Assembly (NCBI GenBank): GCA_902462035.1 | Contig: CABQAC010000152.1 | Location: 1-5,223, forward strand | DNA: 5,223 nt | Reading direction: 5' to 3' | Origin: an uncultured Eubacteriales bacterium | Lineage (GTDB): Bacteria; Bacillota; Clostridia; Oscillospirales; Acutalibacteraceae | Part shown: one piece after another, positions 1 through 5,223 of the stretch | How positions within the stretch are numbered: the first letter of the stretch is position 1 | Layout of the letters: each line of letters begins with the position of its first letter | Notes under the pieces: generated by a model | The model's database searches: none | What the model saw: only the letters and a program-made list of their open reading frames with translations | What the model was told of the DNA's origin: nothing | Program-made: the position numbers and the translations under genes

Positions 1-907
1 TTGACTCGTTTCCCACGGTAACGATATATTTTTTTATGCCGGCCTGATTTTGCGGCTGCGCGCCGGGGAAGGTAACCCGGATCTTTGTGTAATTTTGAAT
101 ATAGCTGCTTTGTAAATCGTTGCTGATTGTACCGGCGTTGACCGGCGCAACCGTCAATTCCGCGCCGGATGGAAATACAGGAGGCGTTTGCGGCAAATAG
201 AGCGTTCCGTCCCATCCGGAGTTTTCGATGAAAGTTGTCCCGCGCAAGGTTGATAAATGAACTTTAATAGGGGCGCTTTTCCCTTTGACAAGGCCATAAA
301 TGGCGTCGCGCTCCTGCTGGGTAAAGGTGAGCTGTATCTCGCTGACGTCGCCGTAAGTCCTGGGTGTTGAGATCACGCGGGTATATGCTACATCCACATA
401 AAGCTGGTAGTGATAGACGGCATTGGCATTTTTCTTTACTTGAAACACCAATGTATCCGGAAAGTTATACGAGGTAGAGCCGCGCAAAATTTCGCTGGGA
501 GCGTCCAAAAGAGGCGGCGCGCTCACCGTATAGGCGGTTGCGCCAAAGGTGCCGGCCCCTCCGTTGTACTGGTATGTGCCGGTATTTTGCATGCGGATGG
601 TGACGGCCTGTTCCCCGGCGGAGGCAGCCGGCACGTTTAAGCTGATTTTGACCGACCGTGGGGCCGTGCCGCTCCAGGTTTCTTCTTTTGTTTTCATGAC
701 AGCTGACCCGGCTACACCGTTGATAGAACAGGTTAAAAGCAGAAGGCCTCCCGTACCGAGCCAGGAATTGGAAGAAGCTAGGCTGCCGGTGCAGGTGACC
801 GTATAGGCTACGGTGCTGTTGGAAATCCGGGCGGATTGGACGGAAAAGCGGTAGGTGGCCGTGGGTGAGCCGCCCGCAGTAACGGTAGCGCCGTTTAAAT
901 TTGCCAT
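1..907 (-). CDS. Phage tail protein, beta-rich, DUF859-like (C-terminus cut by window edge)
   Basis: The reading frame is open for 302 codons from an ATG at 907 to the left edge without a stop, so the C-terminus is missing. The start is supported by a GGAG at 922-919, 11 bases upstream, and it lies six bases after the stop of the Tal-like gene. The protein begins MANLNGATVTAGG and is rich in Thr, Ser, Val and Gly with alternating hydrophobic residues, as expected for beta-sandwich domains. Residues about 17-130 (YRFSVQSARISNSTVAYTV) and 131-245 look like two beta domains. Residues 248-302, ending IKKYIVTVGN, look like an Ig-like repeat. This layout resembles DUF859-type siphophage tail proteins, which follow Dit and Tal in Gram-positive phages. 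The probable role is a surface-exposed tail-tip or receptor-contact protein. Coding status is firm; the family is recalled from pattern and could instead be another Ig-domain tail fibre. Confidence 0.8.
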   Translation of the reverse strand, partial: MANLNGATVTAGGSPTATYRFSVQSARISNSTVAYTVTCTGSLASSNSWLGTGGLLLLTCSINGVAGSAVMKTKEETWSGTAPRSVKISLNVPAASAGEQAVTIRMQNTGTYQYNGGAGTFGATAYTVSAPPLLDAPSEILRGSTSYNFPDTLVFQVKKNANAVYHYQLYVDVAYTRVISTPRTYGDVSEIQLTFTQQERDAIYGLVKGKSAPIKVHLSTLRGTTFIENSGWDGTLYLPQTPPVFPSGAELTVAPVNAGTISNDLQSSYIQNYTKIRVTFPGAQPQNQAGIKKYIVTVGNES

Positions 908-913
908 TTTACA

Positions 914-3664
914 TCAAACTCCAATCAAAATAAAATCGACGCCGGTTCCGTCGTGTACCACCACTTGCAGATTACCTACCTTCAGGCCATTCTGCACATT
1001 GGTTTTTTTTAAAATGGTCTCTTCGTCCGTCACCCGGATCAAATCGTTGTTTTGTTGGTCTACCACACGGAAGGATTCGGAATCCATAATGGTCTTGGTA
1101 TCGGAAGACGTATTGGAGACAGTGATACCGACGTCGTTGATTTGTATATTGTTGTTGTTAAATTCATTGGCAGAGGAGGACCAGCGTTTGGGCCGCAGCC
1201 CTTCCACCAGCATCAGGTCTGTAACATACAGATCGCGGTTGGATTGGTTTTTAATCTGCAACCGGAGCGACAAGCCGTCCGCCGTATAAACCTGAGAATC
1301 GTAATAAAACAAACTGCCGCCCGACAATTCCGCGGCGGAAACATCGGCGGACTGAAACATCTCGGTGGAATTGATGGATATACTTGCGCCTGAAATGGCG
1401 CCGGTTGACCCGGTGCCGAATTTGAGGCCAGCGGAAAAGCAGTAAAAAGAACCCTCGTTGCATGCGACGGTTTGACTCATGCTTGCGCCGCTTTTCAGCA
1501 GGAAAGCGCTTTTGCTGGCGCTTTCCTGCATTTCCACGCGGGAAACGGTTCCACTCGTTTCCCAATTTTGTTCTGTTATATCGAAAATTCCGGTAGAATT
1601 GACCAATAGGTTTGAACCGGTTCCCTTATAGAAATCGAATTGAATCGCATTGGCGTCCTGGGATATTTTGTTCACTTTGCCGTTGATGTCGTCAAGCTGT
1701 TCCGATCGAATGCCGTCATTGTCGATGATTAAGCTGCCGTTTGCGTTGGATATCGTTAAGGAATTGCCGAGCATCATTTTTCCCACCAACGCGTCTGCGA
1801 CCAGCCCATACTGCTCCTCTCCATCCGGTGAGATGAATTTGCCCAGTGCGGTTTTAATCGTTTTAAAATTGTCGTTGGTATAGAGCATGCCGCCGTGGGT
1901 AATCCAAAGTTCGTTCGGGTCAAACCCGCTGCCGTCATCATTGGGCGTGCGGCAATGGATACCGGAAGAATCGATGACGATATCCTCTTTATCCGAGGTA
2001 ATAATGGAATTTTTGGTGGCGTTCAGCGTGCCGGAAATATATTGTTCCATTTCATCCACCAGGCCGGACCGGATGGGATAGTTCCACAGCGACTTGTTAT
2101 AGCTTACCTCGCTGACGCTGCGGCCGATATTTCCAAATAAATCCTCATAGCGGGAGTACACGTCGGTCAGCCGGTACCGGTTGCCGAAGGTCATCGAAAA
2201 GGACTTGTTTTCAAAGTCCAACTCCATCTTCTGCAGAATCAAGGAAGCCGTGTCGTGGGGCGCCAGCTCAATATGAATCAGGCTGCCAAGCTTTAACTGA
2301 GCGTGGTAGGGCGCGAACTCTTTTAAAAAATAAAAGTTGGAACAGTCGATGCTGAAACTGCTGCGCGGATTGCACAGCTGCTTCAGCAGATCCTTGCTCC
2401 GCCTGTATAGCGTTTTTGCCTGTTCCAGCTTTTCTTCGTAGGTCATGTTTTTGGTCACGCCCAGGGTATCGTCCTGAAAGCGTGACTGGTAAATAAAGCG
2501 GTCCAATTCCATTTGTTCATCCGCGTCGAAATAGTTTTGCAGAGCCAGCCGCTGCTGCTTGCCGCGCAGCGTTTCACGGCATTGCTCAATGAACAGGTTC
2601 TGTGCCGTGATTTCACCGTTTTTGCCGGCGATCTCCGCTTTTTTCGCTTCCATTTCAACCAGGTATTGATTCCGCGACTCGCTGTTGTATTCGGAATTGA
2701 TCAAAGCGTTTTGCAGAATTTTCAGTTCGCCCTCCAGTTCGGTCAGCGCGTTTTTCATCGTGTTCAAATCCCGCTGCGCCTGCTGGATTTCCGCGACCGT
2801 TGTTTCAAACACGCCTTCTTCGCTGGTGATATCTGTTTCCCATTGCTGCAGCTTGTTAATCAGCCCCTGGCTCATCCAGTCGGTGTTCATAAATGGGGTA
2901 AACCGGTAGATGACATCGCTGGCCGTGGGGTTGACGTCCCGGAATGTTAGGTCGTCACCGGATACTTGCAGAGCGGTAATGATATCCTCGGAGGACGAGC
3001 TGATCTGGATGTTTTCCACCGCGTCGTCGTGCGAAAGAAAAATGTCGGTTGCGGGGATCCCCTTATTGGCGTCCCGCACATTGATTTTCCGGTTTTCAAT
3101 ATCAAAGTCCACAATGCACCCGAATTTCTCTTCTAACGCACCGTTTAAAAAGGAAAAGACGGTTTCCTCCGTATCGTTCAATTGCCGGTACAAAGCGGCG
3201 ACATCAGGATCGATATCGCCGGCGCTCCAGGAAGGAAACAGGGCGAGCGCTTTGCCCAAAACCGATTTTTCCGGATGTTGTGCGTCATAAAAGGGATAAA
3301 CCGCTTCGGGCAGAACCAGCATTTTATTGTTCAGCTCGGTTTCGCAGGAGGTACAGTCCAAATTTTTGACCGGATCGGCGCCGTCGTCTGATTCGTTAAT
3401 ATCGTCGATCTGAAAGTAGCCGACGCCTTCCACATGAATTTGCCGGCGCCGTTCCAGCCAGCGGTAACAGTCCTGAACGCGGCGGCCATCGGGTCCAGCG
3501 ACGTATTTTGGCACCGTCAGGGAGAGTTCGGACGCATCCTGAAAGACCAGAGAGAGCGTGCAGGCGCTGTATACAGAAACAGGCGCCAAAAAACGATTGT
3601 TGGGATTGCACACGTACAGAACCGGATCGCGCAATTGGTTGTAGTAATCAAAGGATGCCTGCAT
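914..3664 (-). CDS. Tail-associated hub/tip protein (Tal-like, gp27-type N-terminus) with coiled-coil insertion and carbohydrate-binding-like domain
   Basis: This 916-residue protein follows Dit, where siphophages of Gram-positive hosts encode the protein that closes the tail tube and forms the tip. Residues 1-260 have the beta-rich layout of the prophage endopeptidase-tail/gp27-like hub (DPVLYVCNPNNRFLAPVS, then GVGYFQIDDIN). Residues about 265-376 are charged and heptad-like, with a break near 322-333 that suggests an antiparallel coiled-coil hairpin. The hub fold seems to resume at about 385-510 (LDRFIYQSRFQDD; SNFYFLKEF; LKLGSLIHIEL). Residues 555-660 hold short beta repeats (IVIDSSGIH, LIIDNDGIR). 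Residues about 683-830 (NLLVNSTGIF at the start, MLVEGLRPKRW at the end) look like a jelly-roll carbohydrate-binding domain. The tail 840-916 carries further beta repeats. I see no peptidase or lysozyme catalytic motif. The start is set by AAGGAGG at 3682-3676 and by TAATG overlap with Dit. The role is inferred from position and fold pattern. Confidence 0.85.
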   Translation of the reverse strand: MQASFDYYNQLRDPVLYVCNPNNRFLAPVSVYSACTLSLVFQDASELSLTVPKYVAGPDGRRVQDCYRWLERRRQIHVEGVGYFQIDDINESDDGADPVKNLDCTSCETELNNKMLVLPEAVYPFYDAQHPEKSVLGKALALFPSWSAGDIDPDVAALYRQLNDTEETVFSFLNGALEEKFGCIVDFDIENRKINVRDANKGIPATDIFLSHDDAVENIQISSSSEDIITALQVSGDDLTFRDVNPTASDVIYRFTPFMNTDWMSQGLINKLQQWETDITSEEGVFETTVAEIQQAQRDLNTMKNALTELEGELKILQNALINSEYNSESRNQYLVEMEAKKAEIAGKNGEITAQNLFIEQCRETLRGKQQRLALQNYFDADEQMELDRFIYQSRFQDDTLGVTKNMTYEEKLEQAKTLYRRSKDLLKQLCNPRSSFSIDCSNFYFLKEFAPYHAQLKLGSLIHIELAPHDTASLILQKMELDFENKSFSMTFGNRYRLTDVYSRYEDLFGNIGRSVSEVSYNKSLWNYPIRSGLVDEMEQYISGTLNATKNSIITSDKEDIVIDSSGIHCRTPNDDGSGFDPNELWITHGGMLYTNDNFKTIKTALGKFISPDGEEQYGLVADALVGKMMLGNSLTISNANGSLIIDNDGIRSEQLDDINGKVNKISQDANAIQFDFYKGTGSNLLVNSTGIFDITEQNWETSGTVSRVEMQESASKSAFLLKSGASMSQTVACNEGSFYCFSAGLKFGTGSTGAISGASISINSTEMFQSADVSAAELSGGSLFYYDSQVYTADGLSLRLQIKNQSNRDLYVTDLMLVEGLRPKRWSSSANEFNNNNIQINDVGITVSNTSSDTKTIMDSESFRVVDQQNNDLIRVTDEETILKKTNVQNGLKVGNLQVVVHDGTGVDFILIGV

Positions 3665-4446
3665 TATAATCCGATCCTCCTTTTGTTTTGGTATGCGATT
3701 TCCAGCCGGGCAATTTCGCCGGTAATGGCCAGATGATTTACCCCATTGACCAAAAACAAACGGCGGTGGTTATAGCGGCCGTACCAATGGACGGACTCCG
3801 GCGTCCCGGTAATTTGCCCCCATTCGTCCATATGGATTTGGTACCCTTGGGCGACCTGTTCGAACCGGACCATATTATTGTTGTCTTCCACGTTTTGGAT
3901 TTGTACGGTATCACAGTCCCCAACCGTCAGGGTGACATCGGGCTTTAAGTAACCAATTTCATCCGAAGTGTTTTCGAATTCAATAATCGATCCGCTGACC
4001 AAATTTTCGTAAACCGCGGTTTTTGGTTCTTCCCAGGCAAAGCCGCTGTCACATTGCAGGGTGCATTTCCATCCGTGGCAGCCGTCGCCGGCCATGATAG
4101 CTGTTTCATCCGTCAAAATACAGGAATAGTAAACGCCTTCATATTCCGGAGAAAGGATTTTCAGCTTTGCGTAATCTGGCCGGTAAAAAAGCCAGCGCAC
4201 CAGCTCCCGCTGCCTGGCGGCGGTCAGCGGCGTTTCGCTGATTATCTCCACTTCGCAGGCATAGGGGCCGTCTGGCTGCCTGCCCAAGATCATGTACCGG
4301 TCGCCGCGCGGCAGTTTACTGGTCAGGTATTCCCGCGTCCCTTCCACCGCAGCGTTTTGGTTTGTGGTATTCACGTAAGCGAACATCAAACCGTAGGTAC
4401 GGGACGCCACCCCATTATAAATAAAATAATTTCCGCCAATGGGCAT
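3664..4446 (-). CDS. Distal tail protein (Dit), siphophage tail family
   Basis: This 260-residue protein has the size and layout of Dit proteins (Sipho_tail family). In siphophages of Gram-positive hosts these form a hexameric ring between the last tail-tube ring and the Tal/baseplate complex. The N-terminal YFIYNGVASRTYGLMFAYV matches the usual opening strand pair. Residues 74-88 (LTAARQRELVRWLFY) match the helix seen in the N-terminal domain. Residues 226-258 (NHRRLFLVNGVNHLAITG, then IAYQNKRR) match the conserved C-terminal strands. The middle, about 145-220, is the expected galectin-like beta region. The ATG at 4446 has GAGGA at 4458-4454 with 7-base spacing. The gene ends in TAATG, sharing one base with the Tal start, and its last codons (KRRIGL) contain the Tal ribosome binding site, so the two are translationally coupled. 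A terminator-like hairpin ends only 28 bases before its start codon. Confidence 0.87.
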   Translation of the reverse strand: MPIGGNYFIYNGVASRTYGLMFAYVNTTNQNAAVEGTREYLTSKLPRGDRYMILGRQPDGPYACEVEIISETPLTAARQRELVRWLFYRPDYAKLKILSPEYEGVYYSCILTDETAIMAGDGCHGWKCTLQCDSGFAWEEPKTAVYENLVSGSIIEFENTSDEIGYLKPDVTLTVGDCDTVQIQNVEDNNNMVRFEQVAQGYQIHMDEWGQITGTPESVHWYGRYNHRRLFLVNGVNHLAITGEIARLEIAYQNKRRIGL

Positions 4447-4473
4447 AACTTTATCCTCGCTTTCTTTTTAATC

Positions 4474-4509
4474 AAAAAGGGGATAGCCCGCGTAAACGGA
4501 CCATCCCCT
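4474..4509 (-). terminator. Factor-independent terminator upstream of Dit
   Basis: On the minus strand AGGGGAT (4509-4503) pairs with ATCCCCT (4484-4478). The stem continues inward through G-U and G-C pairs (GGTCC with GGGCT), giving about 12 bp around a short loop. Five T residues (4478-4474) follow directly; the first can also pair with A4509. The plus strand has no T-tract after the stem, so the signal reads on the minus strand only. It ends the small-gene cassette at 4590-5144 and lies inside the tail operon. Confidence 0.75.
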
Positions 4510-4517
4510 AGCATGAC

Positions 4518-4536
4518 AAACGGCCCTTTTGGGCCG
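4518..4536 (-). terminator. GC-rich hairpin, possible first terminator of a tandem pair
   Basis: CGGCCC (4536-4531), loop AAAA and GGGCCG (4526-4521) form a perfect 6-bp all-GC stem, followed on the minus strand by TTTGT. The T-tract is short, so alone it would be a weak terminator. It lies 12 bases ahead of the stronger hairpin at 4509-4478. It could equally be a pause site or a processing/stability element at the 3' end of the upstream mRNA. Confidence 0.45.
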
Positions 4537-4539
4537 CTT

Positions 4540-4569
4540 CACAATTCATATTGTGTTTTATAATCACAA
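4540..4569. repeat. Three-arm short inverted repeat (CACAAT / ATTGTG / CACAA)
   Basis: CACAAT at 4540-4545 is a perfect complement of ATTGTG at 4550-4555 with a 4-base loop. A third arm, CACAA at 4565-4569, can pair with the TTGTG of the middle arm instead. An AT-rich box (TATAAA on the minus strand, 4563-4558) sits between the second and third arms. It could be a protein-binding site or an RNA hairpin after the 83-residue gene. No good -35 is placed for a promoter here. Confidence 0.35.
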
Positions 4570-4589
4570 AAAAAGTATGCTTTTACGGC

Positions 4590-4841
4590 TTAAATACCGT
4601 ACAGCGAGTCCTCCACGACATCGCGAAAATGAACCAGGCTAACACGTTCTGCGTTCAGTAATTCGACCGTCGATTCCACATGTGATTTTAAGACTGAAAC
4701 GTCGTGAATGGTATGTACAGCTTTACGAATGCCTTCGTGGTTGGTAAAAGCCTGAATTCCGTAGCTGTGGTACCACCCCAGATCCGGACGAAACAAGTAG
4801 TCAGGTATAATTTGATACTCCGGATCATCGCAATAGAACAT
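4590..4841 (-). CDS. Small 83-residue protein, DUF6514-like, function unknown
   Basis: The ATG at 4841 is preceded by AAAGGA at 4856-4851 with 9-base spacing, which fixes the start. The product is acidic to neutral with no signal peptide or membrane segment, so it is probably cytoplasmic. The centre holds an SYGIQAF strand; residues about 42-60 (VHTIHDVSVLKSHVESTV) look like a strand and helix. The C-terminus, SLVHFRDVVEDSLYGI, recalls the 'V-x-P-x-x-L-x-D-V-V-E-D-x-L' ending that I associate with DUF6514-type small proteins of Clostridia. That match is from memory and the family has no known function. The gene has its own upstream promoter (5144-5116) and a terminator downstream (4509-4474), so it behaves as a separate unit inserted ahead of the tail gene Dit. 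A structural role is unlikely. Overlapping reading frames on both strands lack comparable initiation signals. Confidence 0.7.
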   Translation of the reverse strand: MFYCDDPEYQIIPDYLFRPDLGWYHSYGIQAFTNHEGIRKAVHTIHDVSVLKSHVESTVELLNAERVSLVHFRDVVEDSLYGI

Positions 4842-4875
4842 ATTTTTACATCCTTTACTTCATTATTCATTGTTG

Positions 4876-5049
4876 TCACTGAGAACACGCGATTGATACA
4901 ACAGGATAAAAATGGAGATGTGGCGATCCTCGCAAGCGCCAAAAGATGGCGGGGCAGCTAGAAGATAGCAAAAGCTCCTGAAAAGCGGAACCGCGGGGCA
5001 CAGTCTCATGGAAGTCAGTCATATCTTTGTCATGTAGAATGGTAGCCAT
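4876..5049 (-). CDS. Possible 57-residue leader ORF, function unknown
   Basis: This is the first ORF after the promoter at 5144-5116. Its ATG at 5049 follows AAGGGGGTG (5066-5058), one mismatch from the ideal AAGGAGGTG, with 8-base spacing; this is the best argument that it is translated. The peptide begins MATILHDKDMTDFHETVPRG and ends HFYPVVSIACSQ. I recognise no family, and the second half, rich in Ser, Cys, Pro and Arg, does not look like a conserved fold. The stop lies 34 bases before the 83-residue gene, which has its own ribosome binding site. The start codon is buried in a 7-bp inverted repeat (5036-5052), and the body contains several small complementary segments. It may therefore be a regulatory leader peptide, a structured untranslated leader, or the start of a decayed gene. 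Confidence 0.4.
   Translation of the reverse strand: MATILHDKDMTDFHETVPRGSAFQELLLSSSCPAIFWRLRGSPHLHFYPVVSIACSQ
4921..4951 (-). other. Alternating complementary segments allowing two exclusive hairpins
   Basis: On the minus strand CGCCA (4951-4947), TGGCG (4941-4937) and CGCCA (4925-4921) occur in order. The middle segment can pair with either neighbour, giving a 5-bp stem with loop TCTTT or a 5-bp stem with an 11-base loop. A further small stem (GCGA/TCGC) would compete inside the second. Exclusive pairings of this kind occur in attenuator leaders, but the stems are short and may be chance. Confidence 0.3.
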
Positions 5050-5052
5050 TCT
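5036..5052 (-). promoter_or_regulatory. Hairpin occluding the start codon of the leader ORF
   Basis: AGAATGG (5052-5046 on the minus strand) is perfectly complementary to CCATTCT (5042-5036) around loop CTA. The ATG of the 57-residue ORF is inside the 5' arm. In the transcript this could hinder initiation without covering the Shine-Dalgarno sequence. The loop is only three bases, so the strength in vivo is uncertain. Confidence 0.45.
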
Positions 5053-5115
5053 TCATACACCCCCTTTTGTAACAGAATTGCTATAATTAACTCCCTGATT
5101 TACAACAACGTGACT

Positions 5116-5144
5116 ATTATACCATCTTTGGGTGAAAATGTAAA
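5116..5144 (-). promoter_or_regulatory. Sigma-70/sigma-A type promoter for the small-gene cassette
   Basis: On the minus strand a TTTACA -35 box (5144-5139) is separated by exactly 17 bases from a perfect TATAAT -10 box (5121-5116). TG one base before the -10 box (TGG-TATAAT) adds an extended -10 element. Transcription should begin near 5111-5109, about 60 bases before the leader ORF. The flanks are AT-rich. The -35 box is one arm of a 7-bp inverted repeat whose other arm is at 5098-5104, just past the predicted start, so a repressor site is possible. Confidence 0.8.
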
Positions 5145-5223
5145 TTAAAATCGTTAAAAACCTTAAAATTTTTTCGAAATATCGGATTTACCCAATTTCC
5201 AAGGGGTTTTGGCGGATGCCCGC

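Noticed and set aside
1..907. Variable region of a diversity-generating retroelement in the tail genes
   Set aside because: I see no template/variable repeat pair, no reverse transcriptase and no C-type lectin ending. The Asn-rich stretch near residue 836 of Tal is a short codon run only.
855..1393. Overlapping plus-strand ORFs of 144 and 113 codons
   Set aside because: Both are antisense to the Tal-like gene, overlap each other in different frames and show no protein-family features.
4054..4563. 169-codon plus-strand ORF
   Set aside because: It lies antisense across the N-terminal half of Dit and the terminator region, has no convincing ribosome binding site or family pattern, and is explained by codon bias of the minus-strand gene.
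4688..4942. 84-codon minus-strand ORF with a TTG start (MALARIATSP...)
   Set aside because: It overlaps the 83-residue gene in another frame, lacks a good Shine-Dalgarno and has a random-looking Thr/Phe/Cys-rich composition. The alternative frame has clear initiation signals.
5079..5087. Plus-strand TGC-TATAAT, an extended -10 look-alike
   Set aside because: The matching -35 position is C-rich, and no plus-strand gene follows.
4842..5111. Known riboswitch or tRNA in the leader
   Set aside because: I could not match the leader to any riboswitch core or to a tRNA cloverleaf; only short local stems are visible.

Overview
The window reads as part of the tail module of a tailed phage or prophage with a long non-contractile (siphovirus-type) tail. 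The likely host is a Gram-positive, clostridia-like bacterium. This rests on AGGAGG-type ribosome binding sites, intermediate GC in the genes with AT-rich spacers, a Dit/Tal-type gene order, and a small protein resembling a clostridial family. No host marker gene is present, so the host call is inference. Every supported gene lies on the minus strand, so transcription runs from high to low coordinates.

Reading along transcription: at 5223-5145 there is a short AT-rich stretch that may carry the last codons of an unseen upstream gene. A near-consensus sigma-70/sigma-A promoter (5144-5116) follows. It drives a leader containing a possible 57-residue ORF (5049-4876) and then an 83-residue protein (4841-4590) that resembles the small DUF6514-type proteins of Clostridia. 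After this gene come inverted repeats and two GC-rich hairpins (4569-4474), the last with a U-tract like a factor-independent terminator. Promoter, small genes and terminator together look like a moron cassette placed inside the tail operon.

The structural genes follow. The first is a 260-residue distal tail protein (Dit, 4446-3664). The second is a 916-residue tail-associated hub/tip protein (Tal-like, 3664-914) with a coiled-coil insertion and a C-terminal carbohydrate-binding-like beta domain. The third is a beta-rich, DUF859-like tail protein that starts at 907 and runs off the left edge. Dit and Tal overlap by one base (TAATG), and the third gene starts six bases after Tal ends, so the three form one translationally coupled unit.

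Functionally, Dit should form the ring joining the tail tube to the baseplate, Tal should close the tube and carry the tip, and the third protein probably adds surface-exposed Ig-like domains. The tape measure gene usually expected next to Dit is absent from the 777 bases upstream of Dit. The most unusual feature is the small-gene cassette in its place, with its structured leader and terminator directly in front of Dit.
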